Below, piece by piece: positions 9,843-21,027 of a stretch of DNA of 64,000 nt. A program made the position numbers and the translations under genes. Location: positions 282,803,501 to 282,867,500 of the forward strand of contig OX465599.1 of assembly GCA_950022295.1 (NCBI GenBank), written 5' to 3'. Within the stretch, counting starts at the first letter, position 1. Each line of letters starts with the position of its first letter. Source of the DNA: Bromus sterilis (lineage: Eukaryota; Streptophyta; Magnoliopsida; Poales; Poaceae). The notes under the pieces are model-generated. The model was not told the origin of the DNA, searched no databases, and saw only the letters and a list, made by a program, of their open reading frames with translations.

Positions 9843-12678
9843 TCTTTTGCATCATGCCTAGCTTAAAGGCATAAAAGAAAGCGCTTTCGGGAGGCAGCCC
9901 GCAACGAATTTAGGTTTTTCTTTTTGCTTTTGTTGTGTATTGATCTTTGTTACTACTGTAGCAACATCATTGTATCTTTATTTTTCAGCTTTGTGCCAAG
10001 TTATAGCCTCTTATGATAAGGGAAGCAAAAGTTGTGACATGCTGTCCAGAAAACAGATTCTGTCCTCGTGACCAAAAAAATTCCAGAAAAATCTCAGTTC
10101 ATATTTTTAGCTGAAATTTTTACACAGCATGCTCTATACAATTGTGAAACTTCCGTATGTTCTGAGTTTTTTGATTTGAGTTGCAGAAGTACCCCTAAAA
10201 AATTCTTTACTACCTGCTGTTCTGTATTTAACAGATTCTGCCACGTTTTGTCTCTCCTAACTTTTGCAAACCTTAAGCTTGCTTTTTCTTTGCAAAAACC
10301 TTTTGGCACTCTTGAGAAACAGTAGATCTTCAAGAATATCTTTATATCCAGTGGGGAAAAATTATTTTATTAAGGGTACTAACCTCTCTAATCAGCTTAT
10401 GATGAGTTATGTATGAAGGGAGTTTTCAAGTGTGCGATGGAAGATGATGAAAGAAGATCCAGGAGTGTCAAGCGCTCAAGCTTGGGGATGCCCCCATGCA
10501 TCCCCAATAAATATTCAAGGAGACTCAAGCGTCTAAGCTTGGGGATGCCCCCGTGCATCCCCTTCTCCATCAACAATCATCAGTTCGTCCTTCGTCTCAC
10601 TATATTTTTATCACTTCATGCGTTATGTGCTATGCTTGGAGTGTCTCGCTCTTAGGTTTTATTTTTAGTTTTCTTTAGTTTTGCTTGCTGTTCATAACAA
10701 GTTAGATCCCGTCTTACTTTGTGTGGGAGAGAAACACGCTCCACTTTCAAAATCTAGAACACATCATAGGATTTTTCCTGCTTATCTTTTTGCTGTTGTG
10801 TGTTCTTTATCTTTTCATAGCTGCTGCCATGTTTAGTTTTAGTGTTAGTTTGTCTTTAGCAAGAGACTTGGCTTTTGTTTAGTTTGTTGCTGGACTCTTT
10901 TTAGTTTTCATGTTTATCTTGTTAATGAGAGTTGGTTTTTGCACTGAGTTGTGTCTTGTCTTGAAAGTAGGTAATTGAGGTTGCTATTTAATTCTAGTAG
11001 TAACTTGCAATAGTTTTGAAGTATTGATGTGAGTAATGTTTGAACTTTTGGTGTCAAGAGCTCTAGCCTATTAGTGATAGGTGTCGTATTTTGTGCAATC
11101 CGTGTGTATTTTCAAAACCTACAAAACTAGTTGAGAACTCTAGCTACTAGATGGATCACTAATCTTGGGAAGGATCAAATATTAGAGTACACTCACGTAC
11201 CATGAGTCGAGGATGCGCAAAGATAACCAAACCCCCATACACTCCTCCTCGGGGTACTTGTATCTTTGTGAACCTCCTTATTAGATTGAGAGTTACCGAT
11301 AATAAGTGCATGAGTTCTTTGGACTAATGTGAGTATTGAAAGTTGACACTTCCACCTTCCCATATTTTCCTAGCCTCTCCCGTGCCGTGCATTGCCTTCT
11401 TCTCACTCCGAGAGTTGGTGTCCACCTTCGCCGGTACATCCAAACCCTTGGCATGATACGCTCTGTCATCATAAACCTCCTTATATCTTTCCTCAAAACA
11501 GCCACTATACCTACCTATCAAGGCATTGCCATAGCCTTTCCGAGATATATTGCCATGCAACTTCCACCTCTTCATGACTTGATCTTCATGTCATACATGT
11601 TCCTGCTACACTGGCAGCGACATACATTGCATACATCATGATAGTTACATCTTCTTTATGATTTTGAGTACCTTGTAAAGTGTGAAAGATCTCCTTTACC
11701 TCCTTGTAAAATAGAGTGTTGCCCTTAAGTGAGGAAAAGATCCCAAAGTGGACACAATAAAAGATCCCAAAGAGGACAAATGAGAGTTAAATAGAAAGAG
11801 CCATTGAGGCCACAAAAAAATACAAAAAAAATAGAAAAATAAGAGAAAAAGAAATAAAAAGAGAGAAAGGGGCAACACTACTATCCTTTTGAGAGATCCA
11901 CACTAGTACTCCCTTTATATCCTTGTACTCCATAGAGATGATCTTTATGCATATATCTATGTGGGGACCTTCACACTATAGAACTTGGCTTGCATATTCC
12001 AAGGATGAGCCTCCTCAAACGAGCTCTAGGTCTTCATGAGCGAGCAAGTTAGATGCACCCACACTAGTTCCATTGGAGAGCTTCTTAGCTCGTATGTGCA
12101 TCCGTTGCATGGCAATCCCTACTCCTCACATCATATCTATCATTTGGCATCTCTTGCCTATGATTGTCCACATTGATGTGAGCCTTTCTCATCCTTTTTG
12201 TCTTCCTCCTCCGTACTCCTCTCTTTGCCATCCTAAGTGTCAACTCTCGTTCTTACGCTCATCCATTGCATGAGTGCTCAAAATATCGAAAAGGAGTGGA
12301 TCAAATTGACTTGTACCTGGCTAGTGGTCTAGGGACGAGTCAAGATAAGATTCCAGAAAAATACCAAGTGTGAAACTTTAGTAGCTTGAGTTCTCAACAA
12401 ATAAATTATTTTCTCGTATTCCCTATCCCCCTTCTTGCACGCAAACACCATTTGGAGACATTCGAGTCACGGACAGCGAGAGCTCTTGCACCTAATGTTC
12501 TTTTGTTACTTGTTTCAATGCTAATATAGACTCTTGCATGTTATGACTTGAATTGAATCTCTAACCTTGATTGCTTTACTTTTCAAAGTTCTTATATGGT
12601 TGCTAGCATGTCACCACAGAAATTATGCCGTTATCATTTACCTACTCGAAGACGAGCAGGAATTAAGCTTGGGGATAT
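9843..12678 (+). other. Non-coding 3' internal region of the gag-only element
   Basis: About 2.8 kb between gag and the 3' LTR, without a credible gene. It aligns by eye along its length with 51234-54185. Landmarks are the GCTTTCGGGAGGCAGCCCGC block near 9885, two stem-loops at 10482-10562, an A-rich stretch near 11815-11875, and a purine-rich end with CTTGGGGAT directly before the 3' LTR. Confidence 0.75.
10482..10562 (+). other. Pair of GC-rich stem-loops in the gag-only element
   Basis: Two perfect inverted repeats: TTGGGGATGC / GCATCCCCAA (10482-10491, 10498-10507) and GGGGATGC / GCATCCCC (10541-10548, 10555-10562), each with a 6-base loop. The pair recurs at 51885-51965 in the sister element. 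Both arms and loop lengths are kept. Confidence 0.8.
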
Positions 12679-14317
12679 TGATATGTCCAAAACGTATCTA
12701 TAATTTCTGCTTGCTCCATGCATGTTTTGTGTGATATTGCTATGATCTAGATACACTTTCATACACTTTTGATCATATTTGGACTAACCTATTAACTGAG
12801 TGCACCCCAGTGCCAGTTCCTGTTTTCTGTTGTTTTTCTATTTCAGTTTTACCCCATACAAAAAGTGCCAGAAAAATTCCGGGAAAAATATAGGAAAAAT
12901 CAGCGTACAGGAAGCTTCGCGAAGAGCCCGAGTGGGGCTAGAGGGGAGCCAGGGGTGGCCCGGGCGGCCACCTGGAGCGGCCACCCCCTAGGCCGCGCCA
13001 GGGGGGCGCCTGGGCCCCCTGGTCCACCTCTGGCTGCCCCCCTTCGCCCATATATTCTCCATCACGGGAAACCCTCGAGGACAGAACCCTTTTTCACGAT
13101 CTCCTCTGTTCCGCCGCCGCCGCGCTTCCGAGATCGGGAGCACCAGAAGACCTCTTCCCGACACCCTGCCGGAGGGAGGGCCGACCTCCGGGAGTCTCCT
13201 CTCCACCATGGATGTTTCCCGGATGTCTCGTGAGTAGTTTTCCTTGGACCATGGGTCCGTGATCAGTAGCTATGTGATGTTCTCCTCCCCTCTTTGTTCT
13301 TCATGGTTTAGACCTCGTGAGCTTCCCTACATGATCGAGGCACTTTTGTAATATTTCTGCTGTTGCTATGCTGAGTTTGATGGGATCTGATGGATTATGA
13401 GATTATGTTCAGATTGTGATTGAGTAATATATTTGGTTCTTATCTCTTATATTTTAGTTCCTAAGTAATTCTTGCATGTTCTCCGTTGCTGTTTATTTCT
13501 TTGGCCAAGTAGTAGGTAGTAACTCCAAGAGGGAACGTTTTGCTCGATTGTGGGTTCATGCCCCCCGATGACACGCTTGAGTGACAGAAACATGAGTCTA
13601 GGGGATGTGCTGTTGCCGCAAGGGGGTAAACAACGGTGCTTGTAACCGCGGTTACAAGGATAGTTTACTTTACGCAAAGTACTTTTTAATGCAGTTGTCT
13701 GTTGCTTTGGGTTTACACTTTGGGTGGGGCTCGCAACTTAATAACAGCGAGATGTTCTGGATAGATATCTCAAGGTGGATGATTAGTAGTAGATGCAGTT
13801 GGATTTCGGTCTACTTATTTTGGCGTTCTGCCCATGCTTTTGAGCCTCTTTCTTTCTTTTGTAGCATAGTTAGCATTGCGGTGCGTTCATAATCTTGTCA
13901 ATTGCCCTTCTGTAATTTGTTTACCTCGCATAGCAGTTTTATCGTCTTTTGGGAGAGAGACATCACTAGTGAACATCACGTATCCCGGTCCATATCCTCA
14001 TTACTGTTTCCACGCTCATTTACTTTTCTACTTTTACTTTCAATTGCTATCATTATCCCTTGTGTTTGATCCTTTGTGAACAACAAGACCGGAGAGATTG
14101 ACAACCTCTCTGAACTTCGTTGGGAACAAAGTTATTTGTGTCTGTGTGCAGGTCCGCATCAGTTGCGCCGCTGACACCTACTTATCATCTCTGGAGTCCT
14201 ACTGGAGACAAACATTGGTATCTTTACTGAGGGAAATTTGCTGATGTGCTACATCACACCTTCCACTTGGGGTTACCAACGAAGGGCGAGAAATCACTAT
14301 CATTACCTTGCACATCA
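12679..14317 (+). repeat. 3' LTR of the gag-only Gypsy element
   Basis: 1639 bp, TGATATGTCC to CACATCA, followed by target duplication TCGTT at 14318-14322. It is the uninterrupted counterpart of the 5' LTR. It shows the intact CCATGGGTCC site (near 13249) where the 3.9-kb solo LTR entered the 5' copy. Confidence 0.92.
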
Positions 14318-15160
14318 TCGTTCTATAGCGCTTCTTCTGCCTCTTCCTCTTCGTACCCTAAGATTCTGGGGGCTCCAAATTTTAATTCGTGCGGTAGTAC
14401 TGCTTCTGCCCCGTATACCAAGAAATAAGGTGTATACTGGGTTGAGCTGTTTGGGGTGGTGCGCAGGCTCCATAGTGCTGTGGGAAGTTCCTCTATCCAG
14501 TTTCCTGCGGCTTGTTCTAGTGGTGCTAGTAGTCGCTTCTTTATTCCTCCGCATACTAGGCCGTTTGCTTTTTCCACTTGGCCGTTGGACTGCGGGTGTG
14601 CGACTGATGCGTAGTTGATTTTGATGCCCAGCTCTTGACAGAAGTTTTGGAATTCTGCTGCTGTGAAGTTTGTGCCATTTTCTGTGATGATGTTGTGTGG
14701 TACTCCGAATCTGAAGATGATTGATTTGATGAAGTTGACCGCCGTGAGGGCTGTTGAGCTGGTGATTGGTACTGCTTCGATCCATTTGATGAACTTGTTG
14801 ACTGCGACTAGCAGGTGTGTTCGTCCTCCTTTTGAGGATTTCTTGAGTGGGCCTACCATGTCGAGTCCCCATGTGGAAAATGGCCATGACAGCGGTATGG
14901 TTTTGAGCTCCGATGCTGGGGCGTGCGGCCTACTGGCGAACTTTTGGCAGGCAATGCAATGTCGTACGATATCCTCTGCGTTTATCATAGCAGTTGGCCA
15001 GTAGAAACCTGCTCGAAAGGCCTTGGCCACAAGTGCTCGAATGCTTGCGTGGTGTCCGCAGGTGCCTTCGTGGATCTCGAGTAGTAGGGCTTTGCCGTCT
15101 TCTTCATCTATGCACCTTTGGAGGACCTGAGAAATGCTGCGCTTATAGAGCTGTCTGTTG
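14318..15160 (-). pseudogene. Integrase of the Tat-lineage Gypsy element
   Basis: Minus-strand frame with an H2C2 zinc-finger region (HEGTCGHHAS then CIACQKF), then the catalytic core. The first catalytic Asp is in WGLDMVGP and the last Glu in NGQVEKANG. The middle catalytic position reads IITENGTNF, a Glu where Gypsy integrases have Asp, which should inactivate strand transfer. The chain breaks at 14323 at the nested insertion and resumes at 3288. A frameshift separates it from the RNase H frame that ends at 15162. Confidence 0.88.
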
Positions 15161-15161
15161 A

Positions 15162-16985
15162 TTATGTAAATGCTTTGGATCGTCGACTAATGCGTTGAGC
15201 TTCTGCAACGTCTTGTGGTAGGGTGCCATCTATTAGGAATCGAAGGAAAGGTTTTGCCCATGCTGGGCCTTTGAGTGTTGCCGGCTCGGGTTCGGTTGCT
15301 TGGATGCTTGCAACGTCGGTTGTGTTCGTTGCTGCCACCTGTGCTGGTTCCTTTGTGTCATCTTCCTCTGCCACTATCTTGGCTTCCGTTGTCTTTGCTT
15401 TGATTGATCTCTGGTTGATGCTCTCGAGGAAAATGTCGGGTGGTACTGGTCCTCGAGTCGATCCGATGTTCGCAAGTTCGTCGGCTTCTGTGTTATTTGC
15501 TCTGGGGATGTAGTTGAGTTCACAGCCGTCGAATCCTCCCTCTAGTGTGTTGTAGAGCTTCTGGTAGGCTGTCAAGTTGTCTGCGACTGTGTTGCAGTCT
15601 CTCATCGCCCGTTGGACGACGAGGTTGGAGTCGCCATAGATCAAGAGGCGGGTGGCACCGCAAGTTTTTGCCATGCGCATGCCGTGAAGTAGTGCCTCGT
15701 ATTCTGCTTCGTTGTTGGAGGCGTTGCTGAATTTGATCTGGAGGATGTATTTGAGCTTCGTTCCTTTGGGGGAGACTAGTACGACGCCTGCTCCGGCTCC
15801 TTGCTGTCTTTTGGATCCGTCGAAATACATCGTCCATGAGTTGGATAGGTCTAGGGGACCTGGTGTTTGGACTTCTGCCCACTTGACCAGGAAGTCTGGG
15901 AGTACTTGGGATTTGATTGCCGTTGGGTGTTTGAACTGCAGGTCTCGCGGGCTGAGCTCCATGTTCCACTCAACGACTCGACCGGTCGCTCCGGGATTGT
16001 TGAGGATGTCCGCGAGTGGTGGGCTGCTCACGATTGTGATGGAGTGTTCGTCGAAGTAGTGCGATACTTTCCTGGAGGTCATGATAATGGCGAGCAGGAG
16101 CTTCTGGTAGTGTGGGTACCGTTGATGTGGCTTTGTGAGTAGCGTGCTGAGGTAGTAGATTGGTCTTTGTATGCTCTGGATTTTGCCTTCTTCTGCGCGC
16201 TCGACGACGAGCACTGTGCTCACGACACTGCTGCATGTTGCTATGTATAGGTACAACTTTTCCCTTTCTTTAGGCACCGCCAAGATTGGTGGGGTTGAAA
16301 GGGTCTTCTTTAGGTCTGCGAATGCATTGCTGGCTTCCTCGGTCCACTCGAATTTTTCTCCTTTTCTCAGCAGTTTGTAGAACGGTAAGGTCCTTTCGCC
16401 TAGCCTGCTGATGAAACGGCTCAATGCTGCGAGTTTTCCTGTGAGCTGTTGTACTCCTCTGATGTTGGTTGGCCTTTGCATCTTGGCGATTGCTTGAACC
16501 TTTTCGGGGTTTGCTTCGATTCCTCGGGCAGAGACCATGTACCCGAGTAACTTTCCGGCTGGGACGCCGAACACGCACTTTTTGGGGTTGAGCTTGATTC
16601 TGTACTTGTTGAGGGCCGCGAAGGTCTCGCGGAGGTCGTCGAGTAGCGTGTTTGCGCTGTAGGTTTTGATGACAATGTCGTCTACATAGACCTGGACGTT
16701 TCTGCCGATCTAGTCTCTCAAGCATGCTTGCATCATCTGCTGGTATGTGGCTCCTGCATTTTTTAGGCCAAAGGGCATTGTTTGATAGCAGAATACTCCG
16801 TAGGGGGTGATGAACGAGGTGTGCTCTTCGTCTTCTTCCTTCATCCTGATCTGATTGTATCCTGAGTATGCGTCAAGGAAGGAGAGGAGGTCGCATCCTG
16901 ATGTGGAGTCGATTATTTGATCGATTCTTGGCAGGGGGAGTGGTCTTTTGGGCAGTGCTTGTTGATAGGCCCATAGTCGACGCAC
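15162..16985 (-). pseudogene. RT palm, RNase H and archaeal-type RNase H of the Tat-lineage Gypsy element
   Basis: One minus-strand frame interrupted by a single TAG (16710-16712). It begins in the RT with LLSFLDAYSGYNQIRM. The catalytic YVDD is at 16677-16688, just after the stop. Next come GYMVSARGIEANPEK, a first RNase H with degenerate LYLYIATCSS, and a second RNase H with MYFDGSKRQQGAG, NNEAEYEAL and YGDSNLV. The double RNase H is the hallmark of the Tat lineage. The frame ends at 15162, and a shift is needed to reach integrase. Confidence 0.88.
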
Positions 16986-18073
16986 ATACTCAGTACCTCA
17001 GTGTCCTTTTTAGGTACTAGGACTGGGTTTGCTATCCAGGTTGCTTTCTTCGTCTCTCGGATGAACTGTGCGTCGAGTAGTCGTTTGACTTCTTCTCCGA
17101 TTGCTCTGCACTTGGGTTCTGAGAATCGTCGCAGTGCCTGCTTTACTGGTTTGGTGTTTGGCTTGATGTGGAGCGCATGTTCTGCAAATTCTCGTGGTAT
17201 CCCGGGCATGTCGTCTGGGCACCAGGCGAAAAATTTCCACTCTTCGCGAAGGAAGTTTATGAGGGCGGTTGCTTGCTCTTCTGGAAGGTGGGCATATACG
17301 CGAACCGTCTTCTCTGGGTCTGTTGGGTGGACTTGGTGTGTGATTGTGTCGATGTCGATGCTGAAATCGCGGCCGAATTCTTTTGTCTCACTTCGGCTTG
17401 CCAGTGGAAATATGCTTTTGTCCGTCACCATGGCTATTTCTTTGAGCTGTTATTGGGCTCCAAATGTGTCGGAGACTTTGTGCAAATCGCAGTCGCACTG
17501 GTCCGATTTGGTGAAGTTTCCCTTGACTGTGATGATTCCTGCAGGTCCCGGCATCATGAGCTTGAGATATGCATAGTTCGGGACCGCCATGAATTGTGCG
17601 AATGCTGGTCGCCCGAGTATGGCGCGGTACTGCGACTGCCAGTCGAGCACTTCGAACTCGAGGACTTTCTTTGCGAAGTTGCGCTTGCTTCCGAAGATTA
17701 CATCAAGCTCGATTGTTCCGACGGAGGCGGCTGCTTCACCCGGAACTACACCATGTATTGTGGTGCCTGACTTCTTCCAGACTGATCATGGGATTAACAT
17801 CTTGCGTAGGGTGTTGGCGAAGATTATGTTTAGACTGCTGCCTCCATCCATGAAGAGTCTGTCCATATCGTCACCTCTGATTTGGGCTTCGAGGACCAGG
17901 GGTGCGTGCCCTGGCCTTGGGACTGCGGGCGGGTGGTCGCTCTGTGAGAAGGTGATGCTGGTCTCAGCGTCGCGCAGTTGGTAGATTTCTGCTATCTTTA
18001 GGCCTTCGGCTGCTTCGGCCTGCAAGGTGTAGGCGTCTTGCTTTTCTTTCGAGGGTCTTCCTTCTTGGATCAT
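16913..18073 (-). pseudogene. Protease and RT N-terminus of the Tat-lineage Gypsy element
   Basis: The minus-strand frame holds the retropepsin motif LFMDGGSSLNIIF (near 17840), then ILGRPAFAQFMAVPNYAY and GNFTKSDQCDCD, then the RT entry FAEHALHIKPNTKPVKQ and VDYGPINKHCPKD. Two in-frame stops interrupt it: TGA after RKMLIP near 17785, and TAA after TFGAQ at 17450. A one-base shift in a C-run near 16950 separates it from the RT palm frame. Confidence 0.8.
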
Positions 18074-18815
18074 GCAGATTCTTCTATGGGACGTGGGGTA
18101 TTGCCTTTCTGTACTTGGTGTTGGTGACTGTGCGCTTCTTCGAGTGCGCTTGGCTTCACGGTGCTTCTCCTCCTTGAGGCTGTTGGAGAGTTCTGTGAAT
18201 AGGCGACAATCTCCTAGGGTGTCGCTTTCTCTGAGGTGTCCCCAACTGTCTTTGAAACAATGGATCGCGCAAGGTCCTTCCAGTTTCTCTTTGGCTGTGA
18301 GTTTACTGGAGCCGGCATGCCTTCTTCTCCTTGAGATTTGGAAGATATGCGGGTGGTCTTCTGTTCGGCTGTGGAATCTTGGGTTGAGTTATATCCCGTC
18401 GCTGAGTGATTGGTTCCGGATGAAGTTGGCGCATTCATGTGGCCTTCGATCTGGGTCGTATTATTCTCCGGTCTGAGTTTCGGAGTCGCTGTCTTGACGC
18501 GTGGCGGGAGTCCGGGTGGCGGCGGGTCGTCGATTGGTGGGCGAGTCTTCTGTTATGCGTCGCGACTCTTCGAGTGGTGTCCCCGAGTAGAGTCCTCGTT
18601 CTTTCCTTCTAGGTCGTCGAGTTCTTTTCCGTCGGCGATGGATCTGACGGTCGTCGGGGTGCTGGACTTGATTCGGCTGCAGGCTAAGCGATCTTGTCGG
18701 GGTGATGGAGATGCTTGCGGTGAACTTGAATTTCTCGAGTGGGATAGATCTGGTTCTAGTCCTCGAGTCCTGATTTGCTGAGGGAGGGACCGCCGAGATC
18801 ATGATTCCAACCTGT
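18074..18815 (-). pseudogene. Gag remnants of the Tat-lineage Gypsy element
   Basis: Between the PBS and protease, minus-strand frames carry a basic, Arg/Ser-rich polypeptide starting near MISAVPPSANQ and a second piece with KRNWKDLARSIVSK, separated by shifts. Position and composition fit a shortened gag. I cannot assign domains with confidence. Confidence 0.5.
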
Positions 18816-18839
18816 GTAGTTCTCACAGACGGCGCCAAT

Positions 18840-19286
18840 TGACGGGGATCAGCCCCTGCAAATCCCATGGTCAGGGACCCTGGGTTAGTCATAGAGAAGG
18901 AACATGTTGGACGATACTCGTCGGCTAACAGGAGAAGCTCTTCCTGCTCGATATTATTGCGTGAGGAGGCGATTACAAGGGAGGCCAAGGCGATTTCTCG
19001 CAAGACCAGGAGTGTGGATGCATATTGGATTGATCTGGACGTCTCCCCTCTCAGCCTTTATATACTAGGCTAGGTCCCGGGGAGTCCGTTCTAGGTTACA
19101 AAGATAGTTTCCTAGGTCTAGTCTTGCCTTGTACGCCAAGTCGTGCCTTCCATATTAGTCGCGGACTCCTACGTCGGTGCTTGGTCGGGCCAGTCGTGGG
19201 CCTGTCGTGGCTTCCTAGCGGACCTTCAGTCTTCATCCGCACCGGATAGTCCCATACGCAGGAGTCGTGGGGTCACCCCCTCGTCA
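18840..19286 (-). repeat. 5' LTR of the Tat-lineage Gypsy element
   Basis: 447 bp. On the minus strand it starts TGACGAGGGG and ends CCCCGTCA. The PBS follows after two bases (TTGGCGCCGTCTGTGAGAAC, read on the minus strand at 18820-18839). A minus-strand TATA box TATATAAAGG lies near 19054-19063. The partner LTR is beyond the left edge, so the target duplication (candidate CTGGG at 19287) cannot be confirmed. Confidence 0.82.
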
Positions 19287-20103
19287 CTGGGGAACTGGGA
19301 GAGAGTCATGGAAAGGGCATATGGAATTTATGTGGCAACGCAGTGATGCTTGACCATATGATGGCTTCTCAAAACCATCATCCATTTCCATTGACACAAT
19401 TGAGTTGCGGGCTCAAATCCATGACCTCCCGGACGATTTCTGCCCCCTTCTGAAATCTTCAGCAGGGAAGCTAGGGAAATTATTATTTTTCTGAGCCAAA
19501 GCCGCGAGATTTCTAAGGTAACTTCTTTCGAGTGAGGGTGAAAATCAACGTGAAACCACTGAAGAATGTTGTGTCTCTCAACAAGGGGGGAGACAAATTT
19601 ACATCGTCAGATAAGAGCGCTTCCCATATTGGTGCACAATATGTGGTCATCTTGGACACCTCTACAAGGAACATTGTGATGGTGTCCACTCTCCCACTAC
19701 TATGGTTCTCAAGAACCTTTGAGTGGATTGGTTTCATGGTGTGGGTCCTGGTCCTGGCCGTGCAAAGAGAGGAAGTCCACGTAACAGTAGCTCTACAATT
19801 CTTGATGGAATGATGGCTCTCATCGGGAAACACACGAGAGACGAAGGACACTGACATGGCCGAAGCAGATGATGATGTGTCCAAGAAGTGGGAGGCCATT
19901 GCGCTCTACGAGCTGAACGAAAAAGGGTCGACCCCCCCACTCCTGACACTGCCCTCAGCTGCAGTTCTACCCGCTAGTCCACCCCCAAGCAGAAGACGAA
20001 GATATCCAAGACAAACACCACAGGGGAGAACACTACCAAGAACAATGGCTCTGTAAAAAAACTCAAGCGCGGCGACCTCCCAGGCGGAGGACCGCCAGGC
20101 CCA

Positions 20104-20631
20104 ATGAGTCTCTTAGTACGGAGCTGTCGCGGGGTGGGCAACACCGCGATAGTCCAAGAGCTTCATGACTTCATGAGTCAGTTTTCCCTGAAGGTGCTTT
20201 GTATATTAGAAACACAAGTTAATGGGTCGAGAGTGGAAAGCTTAGCACCTTCGTTAGGTTATGATAAAAGTTATTTTATTAACAACATTGGAATGAGTGG
20301 AGGTCTGTGTTTGTTTTGGAATGAACCAATAAAACTAGCAGTGATTGAGCATAAAATAGCAGAATCATCTGACCTTAGTGCACTACTCTTGTCTTTGTCC
20401 TTGCTTCATGCGATCAGGCCAGTTCAAAAGCAATTTAAGTACAAAGTTTCGTGGGAATCCCACCCAAACTCTCAGCAACATGTCAGCAATGAGTGGACAA
20501 CGTTACAGACTGGCGCTGAACCTGCAGCTAGAGTGGTGGAATCCAATAAGAACTACAAAATCTATCGAAGAGCTTGTCTTCCTGGGATAGGGATACTTTT
20601 GGTAACGTGTGTGTTGAGATTCGTCGTTTGA
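20104..20631 (+). pseudogene. LINE endonuclease domain, N-terminal part
   Basis: The frame starting MSLLVRSCRGVGNT gives the first strands of an L1 apurinic-like endonuclease: the Asn/Arg-rich start, the catalytic Glu in CILETQ, and SGGLCLFW. After about codon 90 the match fails and the C-terminal catalytic motifs are absent, so the domain is deleted and inactive. Confidence 0.75.
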
Positions 20632-21027
20632 AAAGAGAGCTAGCTATATTGCTTACTGTGCTAAACATAGTTGGTCCATCACATGTAGCGATTAAAATAA
20701 TGCACACACTAGTGGAGATGTGCCACTGGGAAGAAATCCTTTGGAAGAAAAAAGCACGGGTCGAATGGCTAGCTTATGGTGATAAGAACACCAATTTTTT
20801 TCATCTCAGAGTGAGTATACATAGAAGAAAGAACCTAATCAAATATTTGCAGAGGCCGGATGTGAGTGGTATTGTCACCGATGTGGAGATGGGGTTTTTG
20901 ACCAATGAGTTCTAATATGATATCTATACTAGTGGAGGGGTAAACAACATTGAACATGTCATCGACACTGTCCCGGTGAAGGTCAGTGAAGCCATGAGAC
21001 ACACCTTGATAGCACAATACTCGGCTG

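Larger units (their letters stand above)
3289..14317 (+). mobile_element. Gag-only (non-autonomous) Gypsy element, full length, with a nested solo LTR
   Basis: Complete insertion with perfect 5-bp target duplications TCGTT at 3284-3288 and 14318-14322. It has a 5' LTR (3289-8851, interrupted), PBS TGGCGCCGTTGCCGGGGA (8863-8880), a broken gag-like frame (9022-9842), about 2.8 kb of non-coding 3' sequence and a 3' LTR (12679-14317). No protease, RT or integrase is present, so it must have relied on another element's enzymes. The 3' region matches that of the element at 47362-55863, so both belong to one family. Some LTR stretches differ between the two ends by several percent by eye, so it is not a very recent insertion. 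Confidence 0.9.
1632..19286 (-). mobile_element. Tat-lineage Gypsy retrotransposon, split by a nested element
   Basis: A minus-strand Gypsy element. From 5' to 3' on its own strand: LTR 18840-19286, PBS near 18820-18838, gag remnants to about 18100, protease about 17800-18000, RT, RNase H and a second archaeal-type RNase H (15162-17431), integrase (14318-15160), integrase tail (2992-3288), and a repeat-filled 3' region (1632-2991). The second RNase H places it in the Tat lineage. The plus-strand element at 3289-14317 splits the integrase. The 3' end is cut by the LTR at 166-1631, so the 3' LTR is outside the window. Several stops and frameshifts, plus an altered integrase catalytic residue, make it non-autonomous now. 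Confidence 0.85.

Noticed and set aside
10413..10655. 80-codon frame kept at equal length in both gag-only elements (also 51816-52058), with a hydrophobic end
   Set aside because: By eye most differences between the two copies change the amino acid (about nine replacements to one silent), so there is no sign of selection on a protein. The shared stem-loops explain the similarity better.
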